Source: Cryptolaemus montrouzieri
Taxonomy: Eukaryota; Arthropoda; Insecta; Coleoptera; Coccinellidae
Direction: 5' to 3'
Assembly: GCA_013387265.2 (NCBI GenBank)
Contig: JABFTP020000083.1
Coordinates: forward strand, 53,616,485 to 53,680,484
DNA length: 64,000 nt
A program made the translations under genes and the position numbers. Every line of letters starts with the position of its first letter. Position 1 is the stretch's first letter. This document shows positions 24,121 through 36,800 of this stretch, piece after piece. Under the pieces are notes generated by a model. The model was not told the origin of the DNA. It was given only the letters and a program-made list of their open reading frames with translations, and ran no database searches.

Positions 24121-27100
24121 CTATTCCCTATTCTTAAAATCAGCAGTCTTCTCTGAAGGTTGTTGATCTCGCAATACGCTTTCTAGATCGGACACGGCTG
24201 CTGAGACTTGGAACAACCTTCCAAATATATCGGCTAAATCAGTCTGTTGATTCGTAATTACGAAATGATCTGGAAAATTAATTATATCTTGGCATTCTAT
24301 TCAAATTGTTATATCACGATTACTTTTTTCCGTAATATGTCAATCATATCACGTCTGCTTGTGAAGAGGCAACTTCTACATAGATGTCTAATTTTGTTGT
24401 TCAATGAATTACTACCACCTACTTAGCTGCAGATGCATAAATTGCACAAACAGCTATTTGAGCGTGGTGTTTAAAAAAAAATTTCTAGTACTAATCCACT
24501 ACATTTTCAATAGAAAAATCAAAATGTGTCCCTCACAGAATAAACGTAAAATCTCTATTATTCATCAAATAAAAACAATTTCAGAATATGATGTGAAATA
24601 TAACTGAAACTATATTGAATCATAAGTACGTTGTGTGTGTGTGTGTGGTTTTGTATCTTCGTAATTTTAAAGTGGCAAGTGTTGACAATACGCACCCTTG
24701 AAAGAAAATTCGTCACGGAAACAATGCTCTGTCACTGATATACAACTTACCGGGTTTCTCCAAAATTTTCTTTCTGCAATATATATTCAAGAGAGTAACG
24801 ATATCGTCCTCGCTATCTCTTATTTCTTCGAACTCCTTGAGTATTGCACTCCGATGTTGCTTAAAATACAGGACGGACTGCGTCCACTTTTCCTTGTCGA
24901 GTAGCTTTACTATAGTCAAGTCAAAGCCTTCTTCGGCTGTCGCATCTTCGCCACATAGAGAACTTGAAGCTACACCACCATCTGCGTCCGTATCTTCAGA
25001 AGCCCTCACTAGACCATTCTTGATGCTTATTATTTGCGGCGTCATGTCCTTGAACTAAACTTTTCGTTGAAAATACTTCCATACCTTAGGACAGTAAAAT
25101 ACTTACATCCGCGTGTACGAGAGTATTATACAGCAAGGACACTAGTTTGTTCCCGGCCTCGACTAACAGCAAAAGCTGAAAATACAACTTGAACAGCGAC
25201 TTTCCCAATTCCATCAGATATTGATCGTGTCTAAAATCCGACTGTTGTCCACCGAGCAGTTCCAATTTCAATGTGGTCTTTACGGCGTCGCAGTACATCG
25301 TAACCTGCTGTTTCTTGTCGCAAAAGGTCTCCAAATGCTCTTGCACTTCCAGCATACCGTATTTCAACGTCTCCATCAATTTAGTGCTGCCCAAGGCGGC
25401 ATGATTGAACCAAATCAAGTTCGGCACCAAAATTCGGAAAGTGATGATGTCGATCATGGAGAATAAACGAGAATTGATCAGTTTGATGGTGGGCAGACCG
25501 ACGGTTACCGACGAGTGGGACATGTAAGTGCAGGCCTCTTTGGTAGTTTCGATAGCCGAAATACAGATCGTCTGAAAAATATACAGTCTAATTCCAAGGG
25601 TGATTTTTTTCAAGCGACCTTACCTTTATCAGTCTGTGTAGCTGATGGAAAAAGAATAAGCTACTGGGGGCAGATTGCAATAATTCTATGTACGAGGTGT
25701 AGTTCTCGAGGATGTCCATCTTCAGTTGAGGTCTCATATTCATCATCCCCGTCAAGTTCGGCGATGCGTTACAAGGCGTAACCTCGCCTAAATCTCCAGC
25801 GCTAGATCCACTGCGGAAAAAGCGGATGAAATGTTACAAGGATCAACTCGGCGAAAATAAATTATTTACCTGGTGTCAGATCTGCCGCTCGAAATTAACT
25901 GCGAGGTACGATCCCTAAGCACCAAAGAAGAAGGCGGAAACACGGCGCTTGCCTCGCCCGCGCTATTTTCGAAATCAGGAACGGCCGCTATCTCGTCCAA
26001 TGGCGACTCAGACTCCACCTCTTCGTCGGATGATTCTTCTGTCAGTAGTTTCTGAAAAATGAATTCGTATCACCATCGCGCAGCTCCTCGTCTTCGCATA
26101 GATAAGACACGAGAACGGAACAGAGACACTCACGTTATGGTTAAAAGGACACACATGTACCTTTCGGACTGTCAGAACCGGCGTCATCTCGCTAATGCTA
26201 TCTTCCAGCTGCTTCACGTTGAGATGTTCTTCCTCGCCTTGACTGAGAGGACGTCTTCGCACGCCCCAATTGAAATTGTCCGTACTCTCGCCCTAGAACG
26301 ATAATTTCGATTATGACACGTTATTGCCGCTTCGTACTTCTTCGTACCTCTATGCTTTCGCTTTCGTACTCCAAGAAGTCAAAGTCCTTGAAAACGCCGA
26401 AATCCGTGGCCGTCTCGTCTCTTCGGGAACCCCCACTGGCGTCGTTGTTGCCCAGAGACACCTCCTCTGTACTCGACGCCATGCTGGACTGGCGCTCGAT
26501 TAGGTCAGACGTCTGACTGAATATAACCTAGAAATAGAGAAAAGCGTTCGTAGTTTCGCGAAATAAGTTTAGAACCAGGACTCTAACTTGATTTTCCGAA
26601 TTTCCCACGAGATATTTAATAATGGGAACTATCGAAAAACAAGCTCGACTATCCTGATTCTGAGCTTCGTAACTGCACAAAAGAACGAAGAAGCGTACAG
26701 TACAAGTGAAATGGTGTTGCTGTTACTCTTTATTCGTGCACATCGTTTTCGATAATTTCGATTTACGTGATAGAAGCAATTAATTAAGAACACAGGTTTT
26801 TATTACCTTTGAAATCATACAAAAATCTTCCTAAAACGTAACAAGAAATAGATTATTGACAATTCGACGCTTCAATTTTGTCAAAAATACCGAAATTTAG
26901 ATACTAGCTGATAGGATAACTTACCGATGGACTTTTCGGTAATCCGACACGTTGTCCGCAGGTAGTTAACAAGTTGACCAAACACTCGCGAACTCGACCC
27001 TGAAAATATATTGCGTGTAGTTAACTTCATTAAATCGGGGTATTAGAATGCTGTTACCTGGCACATCCACGGTCTTTTCCATCCGGATTGGGGCATAACG

Positions 27101-27854
27101 TCGGCTGGACTCAAAGAGCAAGACCGCCGTGGCGTCGCTATAACTTTCGGAGAATTGGCAGCTTCTTCCTTGGTATTCAAATATTTCCTGCCGATGACGG
27201 GGGTCTGCGATAAATCGAACGTAAAATCCATGGTCCTTCCTGAAGAGAAAATGCTGTTAAATGTCAATGAGGTGGAGCGTAATCGTCCCAACAACACTTC
27301 CGGTTTTTCACTAAACTGCAGACATATCTGTAACTTTTTTTCTCCCAACGAAAATTTTTAAAAAGCGTTCACTTACCGGGAAGTTCTTTCTTGGGAAAAC
27401 TGTTATCTTCAGCGAAGGACGTATGCGACGTCGAAGACAGGGAACTGTCCCAATGTGAATACATCGAAGTAGGGGGAGTCACCAGAGAGCTGGATCTGGT
27501 CACGACAAGTTTTAGGATCTTAAGAGCTTCCTTCCAATGCACTCCGTCAATGTACTTGACGATCACTCGTAACAGATCCGCGTTTATCGGTTGCGACGCA
27601 GCCGACGCCAAATCAACGTAGTGCAGGATGCAATGTATGATATTCAAAACAGCCAGCTGCAACGTGTTCGGTCCCTTTTCCAGTATCTCGACGAGGAAGG
27701 TGAGCATGTTCAGACTAAGATACGAGTACGTGTCGTACAGGTATTTTATCACGCACTTGGTCCACTGGAAACTTTCCTTGCTGAAGGTTCTTCGACTGTA
27801 CAAATTCATCACGGTGCCCAGATTCTCCAGTTTTTTACTTTTCTCGACGCTTAT
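24121..27854 (-). CDS. fry: fry exons 26-35 (C-terminal region)
   Basis: Exons in transcript order: 27854-27377, 27239-27058, 26999-26925, 26527-26348, 26292-26134, 26051-25870, 25810-25624, 25571-25107, 25048-24751 and 24269-24121. The join at 27377/27239 gives KKELPGRTMDFTFDLSQTP, which matches vertebrate FRY and fixes the acceptor at 27240. Exon 30 has two possible donors, GTGAGT after 26134 and GTACAT about 27 nt earlier, both in phase. The final residues end in TADFKNRE, with the stop at 24123-24121. A (TG)8 run lies in the last intron. Confidence 0.87.
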
Positions 27855-30800
27855 CTAAAAAACGAATCGATCAAAAGATCCATCGTTCAACTTCTTTGAA
27901 AACTGTTGCCTTTGAAAATATTTCGTGTACAAGTACAAGTAAAGTTGATTAAGACAACAGTCGAAATAATATTTTTCTTACCTGTGCGATATTCTCGGCG
28001 CTTCGAATACACAATTCGTTGGCATCTTCATAATTCAGTAACATGTAAGGTAGCAGTGCAATCACGTTCATAGGAAAAGCGATATTTTGGGAGGGATCGA
28101 TCACGGAAGAATTGAGTAAAAGCGTCAGTTGCGAGAGCAGGGCGACGACCGGTTCGTAAATATTCGGATGCGTACAACCCTACGGGAACAAGAAGAATAT
28201 TAATAATTATTGATTTATATCGATGGGACGAACAATACCTTTAACAAGAGTGCGTGAACTCCTGGGAACGAATTCCATCGAAGCTGCTGCTGCAACTTTT
28301 CCACCTTGTCTCTAGCGTCCGGCCTGTCCAAGGGTAAACGATGCAATACCCTGTTCAGCAGTCGCACTGCCAACAGAAATTCGTGCTCGTAATCCGATTC
28401 GAGCAACGAAACGGCCAGCCAGAACAGTTGCGCCAATATCGTCATCTTATCGTCCTGCGTGGCCGAATCGCCCAGCAGCTTGAGGCTTTGCGCGGACCTC
28501 GACCTCGCCAAGTTGGAAGCGAACTTGTTTAGGGAAATTCTGGCGTCCGCCTTTTCGCCGTTTCGGCCCCTGTCCTTGTCGTCGTTGGTAGACGTGGTGG
28601 ATTTTCTGAAGCCGTACGAAACGGAATAGCTGGTGCTTCTAGTATGGCCGATCTGAGGGGAAAAATTCACTTGCGGTACCAAGTTCGAATGAACGTCGCC
28701 TATACCCTTACGAAACGGCGCCATCTCCTTGTTGTTCAGATTGGGCGTAGATTTGAAAAAGTCCTTCATGCAGTCTAAAGGCCGGAAATCCGATTCTAGG
28801 GAGTCCACGGCCGCCTCTAAAGTCAAGAGGAGTTCCGTCACGTAACCTGTAAGAGTAAATTGGAAAAGTTAAATTAAATCGATATAGATCGTCTAGCAAA
28901 TTTACTCACCTTGCATATCTTCTCCCTGTTCGGCGACCGTTTCCACCAATCTACTAAGAATATCGGAAAGCATTCGCGTAGAAATGGGCACCTTCAGGGC
29001 CCTGTAAATCTGCAAGGATCTCCCGGCGTAGTGTCTGGAAGAACAACTCAATCCTAGCTGTAACGCCGTCTGAGCCCACCTCTCGTTCACGTGAGCCAGA
29101 GGTATACTCTCTCTAAATACCCTGACGACGTGCTGAAGCAGCGTTTCCATCTGTTCCGCGCTCTTGATCGACCACACTTTGGCCGTTATATCTTCGTAAT
29201 TCCACAACGGGCAGTCGCTATTACGTTTGGCGAGAAAAGCGATGATGGACTTGATGACGTTTTGTACGGTCGGTTCTAATTTCGGAGACGACGGTGACGC
29301 GTTCAGGACGTTACCGACTTCGGGAGTAATCACTACCGGAACCGGAATACGGTGTTCTTTATCTTCTTGTACTTGAAAAGCGAAGGAAAAATTATTGATT
29401 TTGCAAAAAAATTTAGATAGCGCTCTACTTACTGTGTTCCTCGCTTTCCGAAGGCGCTGCTGCGTTGATATTTAGAAGTTTGTTGTTGACATCTCCACTT
29501 GCAGCTTGATTATTGGAAGTATGACAGTGTGCGTCGAAAATTGGATCCGACTCTGAAAATATCTTCGATTTTATCACATACCACACAGTATGATATAAAT
29601 TTTGAGCCTCAATTTTAAATGTAAGAAAATTATCGTTTTCTCGTTAACACTTACCTGTATAGTTATGAGAAATAACAGGCAAAGACGGAATGGACAAACC
29701 CAACTCTAGTTGATCCGTTTTGCTGGTTAACAATATCTGGGCGACCGTCAAATGATCGTTATGCTGCGCTATAACGATCAGAAGATTGAGCAATAGTTGT
29801 TTGCAATGAGTATGAACGAGAGGACGGGTATGATCCAGTCCTAAAAAGGCCACGTGCAGCATCATCGGCACGTGTATGGTCCAATCCAATTCGAGACCGT
29901 CGATAACCACGTCGCATAACAACATTACTCCAATGTTACACCTGGAAAATGAACTCAGTGAAGAGAAAAGTATTAAAGACATTATTGAACCATTCAAAAC
30001 ATAAACGACAGTTAGTTACCTATGAAAAGTCGATATCGGCTGAGAGCTGTCCGGAAGATAATCGGACAGCGGCGCAAAATAACCGCCGTATTCCGGCATC
30101 GGAAGAGGATGAGGTTGGGGTATTGGAACCTCGCACTTCTCCTTGAAGAAAATATTGTCCGCATTGCAGATGTCTCCTTCGGACGGAGAATAAGGATCGT
30201 CTTGATTTTTACATTTTTCGATTGCAAAATCGCCCAACAGATGCGTACTTTCGTTCTTCGCGTTGGCTTTTGATGGATCTTCGCCGCTATGTCTCTTTGT
30301 GTGTATGGTACCTTTCTCTACGCCTGAAAATATTTACTTTTTTTTTACAAATTATACGATTATCGATATATTGTCTACATATTGAATCAACAAAATAATA
30401 ATACTCAAAGTTACTTCAGTAATGACCCAAAATGATGGACAAACGATCGACTTACTTAAATCGTTTCTACTGTTTGAATCGGATTGACCAGGACCTCCGT
30501 TGTTACCGTCCGAATGACTGGAAGTCTTTCTCATCATCGTCAGCCGATAAAATGGTGGAGTTTCCGTCCTTTCTATGAGACAATTCAGAGTTTCCACGGT
30601 CTGTAATTCGGTCATCATTTCTTCGAATAATTTTCCAGGCTGCACACGCGCCAAATACAAAATCACTCTTTTTGCCTGAAACGTGACAATGATCGTTGCA
30701 TTCCAGAATTGAAAATTAACAGTCAATCACTGAAAATTACAGAATTCGAATAAAGAATGTTTTGTGAAAATATTTGATTAAGATAAAAAATCAAGTTGGA

Positions 30801-33800
30801 TTTGAAAGAACAAGTTCCTTAATGAGTTGCCGTTACTTTCTATTTAAAATCTTCAGACGAGGTTCCTTATTTTGAATATGAAGTTAGTTTTGACACGTAA
30901 TCGAATTTCAAACGAAATTATTTTCATTTATTGAAATAACATTAATGGAAAATTTTTCATGAACGAAAGTGAAATAAATTTTTTAATTTGATTGAGGAGG
31001 TCGTTACTTGATGAAAATCGATATACATATTTTCAATGAAGTAAAACTATGCTGTTTAGATTTTCACTATATTAACAAAACTATGACCGGTTTCATCACA
31101 TTGTGGCTTCATCAGATAGATACAAACTAATGAACAGAGTTATTCCTTATATATTAGTCTTATTTCCTACTTAATATTACAATAGGTACAAGAGGTATAT
31201 TGGAAAACCCATCGGAGTTGCTAGAATAATATATGATGAAGCCACAGTGTGGTGAAACCGGTCATAGTTTTATTAATATAGTGAAAATCTAAATAATACT
31301 TGATTTTTATTTCATTGAAAAAAAAACAAGTGAAATTAGTCAAGTATCGCATGACATACCAATCAGAACCAGCTATCGCGACTTTTAACTTTTTCCATTT
31401 ATTCCTGAACGAGTATAAAATGAAAACTAGTGCACTATGTAACTCAATAATACTTTTCCTATTATTTGGAAACTCGAAAACGTTCGAAGTGAAAGTAGTT
31501 CAAAAACAGGTTTATAGCAGGCTATGATATATGATTCTTATGAAAATTGCTTACGTAGGGTAGAAGTTCATTGGGCGCCATTCCCGATATGATGATCAGA
31601 TATCGAATGATTACTCTCATATTGTTAGGCCAAGAGGAGCACAGCGTTTCCCAGACGACTTCGATTTCTCTCGGATGATGATCGCCAAACTGAAAAGTTG
31701 ATATCTTTAATATCTTTAAGGTGAACTATAAATAATTTATTACCTTAGCAGTGAGATAAAATATATTATTCAGCACCATCTCCGTCGCTTCGGCGGAGCC
31801 CCAACCATCCTTCTTGGTCCTACCCATTTCCGAAGCGTAATACTGAAACACCATGAAACAATGATCAATGTACAAAAGAAGCGTAAGAATCTTATTTACC
31901 TGATAAGTCAAACTATGTTGAGGCGGAACATTTGGATCGACCAATTCCATATTATGCAACCAGGGCAAGATATATTCCAAAAGCATTGGCCTCACGTCCG
32001 GCCGGGCTAAATGAAATCTGTATGTTATTTCTGAAAAAAATTCAAATACCTTGAAATTATATTCCATCTTGGCAGGATTAAATAGTGAAGTAGAAAGAGA
32101 AACTGAAAATTATCTACTCAAATGTCTAGTATATTTTCAAGAAATCTTACAATGATAGAATGAAACGAACAAGAAATCTTTATCAAAGTCTGAACTAATG
32201 ATCATTTAGTCCTAAAACATAAGATTTCGGACCTGATTCAGAATATATACCTAACAGAAATGAGAATATAAGAACGAATATTTTCATTTCGTCATTCCGA
32301 AAAATAAACTACTCCCGTCCTGTACAGGAAACTAGAACAAAGTTGAAAGTTGAGGGTGTGAGGATTATTCGCCATCCCTAATCAGACTGTCGAAAGTTCA
32401 AAGGGTTATAGTAGACTAACTTTTATTATAAAACAATAAATTACCGAAATCTCTTCTCCTCCTGACTAAGTTATAGGTTTCAAGTTAACCTATTTCGGAT
32501 GATCAACGATACGTGGTGATCGCCTTAAAAGTTTTCAAAAATTATTCGTTCTAGATCGGCGAGTTCTTGATTAAGCGAAATGATAAATAGGCGAATAAAT
32601 AAATTTTTTAAGAGCGCGGACGTCTTTCAAGTAGTGGTGATTACTAAACTAAACTGAGGAAGCTTTATCAAAACACTATTTTTTCTTAGAACCCTCATTT
32701 TCAAGATATTCAAGTTTAAAGTGAAAGCATAATATGTGTGTTTCGATTTTTTCTTCGTGAAGAAAAGTAATCAGCTTGAAATGCTAGAAATATTATCAGT
32801 TTAACAAAGGTTCTTGTATCAGAATTTTTCCTTTCGTCCGTGTTTTCTGGAAATGAGTGAAATCCGCAAAGCCTTCTTGTGTTTCAATTTTAAATTTTAT
32901 TCTAATTGAAAACATTTGTGTCCTCTGTTCTTTTCGAGAAATTTATAGTTCTTGAGACAAATGTACGTCATGTAAGCATCTTCAACCGAAAGAAACTGCG
33001 AATCTTGAAAATTCAAGTAAGCTAATATCAATTATAACGATTATTTTTTCAATGAATTATTTAATTATTCTTTTAACTTGAATTGGATGGATGTAAACTA
33101 CCAGACACCAAAAGAAAAAGACAACAATATTTGCCAATAATTAAAAATGATAGGAGCCTACTTGAGTTGTTTATTTGGCATTATAACTCCCAAAAATTTT
33201 AATAAAATAACGAGAGGTATTCAGGATTTCAACCATTTCCAGGAAAGGTAAATAAGTAAAAGATACCCATAAAACCTCTTGTTTTACTGATTACCAAAGA
33301 TAATCCAGTCTGAATATCCATATTTGTTAAATAATTTGTATTTTTGCATTTTGATATAAACATTCTCTCAATAAGTAAGTTTGTTATTTTTAACTGTAAT
33401 TTATTGAACGGACAATTCTAATATTTAGTATTTCAAAAGTCCTCATTCTTTTTATGCTCTTTGATGAAATAGAAAATCACAAATCCAAGGGAGATCTTAC
33501 CTGAAAACATCGGCATCGTCAATTCAGGATGAAGCTGCGCCAATTGACCGGACAAATGTATCTGTGACCTACAGAAAGTCGCCGTCAAGATAGAATCGAG
33601 AGTACTCCTTCCTTTATCTCCTTCAGCTAGAAAATATATTTCCAAACAATCATTTTGTTCGTTGTAAAATTAATTGTAAAAACGTTTCAGTCCACCCCTG
33701 TCTCAGATTGAGCGGAGATTAAACGAGAGATAGGAATCGAGGGGGGCGAGATCGTATTATAAGTTGCAAATTAATTTGGAGGATGCGCCAAAACCGAACA

Positions 33801-36800
33801 AACCCATGTCGGTCTAATCGCGTATAAATGCGAAGCGACAGGTAACGATTCGTGAATCCTCTTAAAGTGTCGCCCGGTACACTTGAAACGAGGCCGAAAT
33901 GGAAAATGCGTTTTCCGCGGACGATTTTCACCGTTGGATGTCAACGTTCCAGTTTTATTATATACCGTCGCTGGTAAGGATTCGCGACTCCATCCATCGC
34001 ATTCGATGCATTGAAAACTGTTTTTATTAAATTCAGTGTTTGAAGTGAATGATTCATAAATTCAGTGTATTTTTATTAATGATTAATTGAGGAAGGAATT
34101 TTTTTTAGGTATGTCTTGGTACAGCAGGGAATTGTCTATGCGTATTCGTGTTCTTCAGTAGCCCAAAAATGAGACATCTGTCCTCTTCTTATTATCTTTC
34201 CGCCCTTGCCGTAAGCGACACCATCTTCCTCTGTTCCATCTTCACAGTTTGGCTGCGTTTGTTCCAAGTCGACCTTTTTGCCAACGAGGGCACCTGTCAA
34301 GCACTGGTTTACGTTACAGGAGTGTGCAGTTTTCTCAGTGTATGGTTGGTTGTATCTTTTACCGTAGAAAGATTTATTGCTGTCCGATATCCTCTGATTC
34401 AACGCTCGGTTAGTAAAAACAGAAGATGATATATGTGTACCTAAAATAGTAAAATATTTTTCACATTTTAGGTCTGCACCGTTTCCAGAGCCAAGATGGT
34501 AATCTTAAGCCTCGTAATCTTCGGTGCCATCCTGTACATACCGTTGGTGTATTTCTCGGCTAAAACGCGCCTCAGCGGAATGAACGTCTGTGGCATCGAA
34601 CCAGAATTAGCCGATCTGGCCAATATATTCAACTGCGTGGACACGGTGATTACTTACGTGGCTCCGGTCACCATAATATTACTCCTCAATTTATGGATAG
34701 GACGTACGGTGTTTCAATTTACTAAAATCCGAAGAGGATTGACGTTACGCGGAGACAGATTCAAACAGACATCGGACTCGTTAAAACTCAAATACGCCAA
34801 CACAATGTCCCAGAAAAACATCACCAAAATGTTGCTTATTGTATCGACCGTATTCCTTTGCTTTAATTTACCCAGCTACATTTTGAGAATTGTTGCTTAC
34901 CTAATTGAGGTTAGTTTAGTTTAGGAAATTTACAAAATGATAAGACTAACTGATATGTTGCATTGCGTAAACTTATGTTAATTTCGTTCAACGTGAACCA
35001 AATCTTTGTTTTCACAAACTAATTTTTTTGAAAATCGTATTTTTTACAGATTGAGGCGATAAATCTTACTCAAACCCATCATTTGCAACAAATCCAAGAG
35101 GGCTGCCAACTATTATTCTATACGAATTTCGGAATCAACTTTATATTGTACTGTGCAAGTGGAAATAACTTTCGAAGAGCACTGAAAGCTATGTTGAAAG
35201 TAGAGAACCGACAACGTGCCGCTCGAAGCGAAATAATTGTTCTCACAGGTGAAGAGTCGTTTGTTATATAGCGATTTATTCGATATTTAGCATTGAATTA
35301 TATTTCAGATAGTCGTGCCCAATCCAGTGGAAGCTCTTTGGCGTCTGTGCGAAGAAAGCTCAATTTACTCTGAAAGTATAACTTGAAACGATATATTATC
35401 TACCTCCGATTCAATGATATACAAACGTTCCTAATATAAATTATTTCAGTTGATCATTCAAAAATAAAATATAACACATTTTAAACTCGTGCCATTTTAA
35501 TCAAATAAAAGAAACCAATAATCTATGGTTTGAACACAGAATATTAAATGACAGCTATCTTTATAGGGTAATTCATATTCTATGGTTTAGCGTCATTAGG
35601 TTATCTTATTGGGAGTTTGGAGAGCAATATTCATCCCTTTTGTTCCTAATTTTAACTCTCGAACTGGAATTATCGGTTCTTTTTCTAGTACTATTTAATA
35701 AGGCTTTACCGTATTCAAACTTGAAAAAGAGTTTGTCTTTGGACTGAGAATGGGAGATTCCAATAAGTGCTTCAAATGTGGTAAATCCGGACATTGGGCA
35801 AGGGCTTGCCATCTGAAGAAGAGAGAATTACCGAATTACGTGCCGGATAAACAAGATATTAAGAATAAAGTAACTCGTTGTTACGTCTGTCGAAAACTGG
35901 GACACTTGGCACGAGAGTGTCCCACTGGTGGCAAATATTATGATTTGGACAGACCCTCAGAGGGGAATAGAAGATCTCAGGAAACACCTCCTCCACCAAA
36001 CTTAGGTATTGATAATCCCTACGGCGAAATGGACGGTATAGCTCTAACACAAGCCTTCGATTCCATAGAAGAACGCGACTGGGAATTCATAAAATTAGAA
36101 AGTCAAAAGGACAATGCAGAAATGAAACGACAGATTGGAATTGAGCCAAAATCGGAAAGATTCATTCAAGGAACTGAAGAACCCAAATATTACAAAACTG
36201 TAATGTTGAGTAATACAAAATTTAACGGTTATTTGGATACATGTAGCGAGAAATGCTTGATAAAATATTCTGCAGCGAAGAAAGCTCAACTGAACGTTCA
36301 ACTAGATGACACCGATGTGATGGCACATTCTCCTACTTTCAAAGGAAAAATAGTATCTATTGGAAAAGCTGTTACGGCTGTAACTGTTGATACAGTGGAA
36401 GTGAACAATGTGGAAATGTTTGTCGTTAGCGATGATGTTTTGAACATTGATGTGATAATAGGAAGGTCGTGGCTGGACCATCCTCACATTCTATTCCTTA
36501 AGATGGAGACCGCCGTTTATCTTGCTAATATAACGATGCATCCTTTCGATAAATTTCGTAGCATCTTGAACAGTTTGGACATAAAACCTCCCAACAGAAA
36601 AAGTATGACAGATACACAATTAGACGTGGTGAGTTCTTCAGACGACGACGGCATGGGTAAGTCCAAGCACGGAAAAGCTTCGAAAAAGCGTCACTACAGT
36701 CGCATCAAAGGCGATTACAAGAGCATCGAAGAGCCAGTTCCCAGAAAACAGAGTCGCGAAGTATCCTACGAGAGAGACAGAGGAAGAGAGTTGATTAGAG

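Noticed and set aside
27240..27348. Open minus-strand sequence extending the fry exon upstream of 27239 (KLQICLQFSEKPEVLLGRL)
   Set aside because: Including it breaks the splice phase with the exon ending at 27377 or needs a ~35-nt intron. The acceptor CTCTTCAG before 27239 restores the conserved ELPG-RTMDF join, so the extension is intron.
31300..31527. 75-codon + strand frame in a fry intron
   Set aside because: AT-rich, no motif and no splice or promoter support; it is intronic chance sequence next to the inverted repeat.
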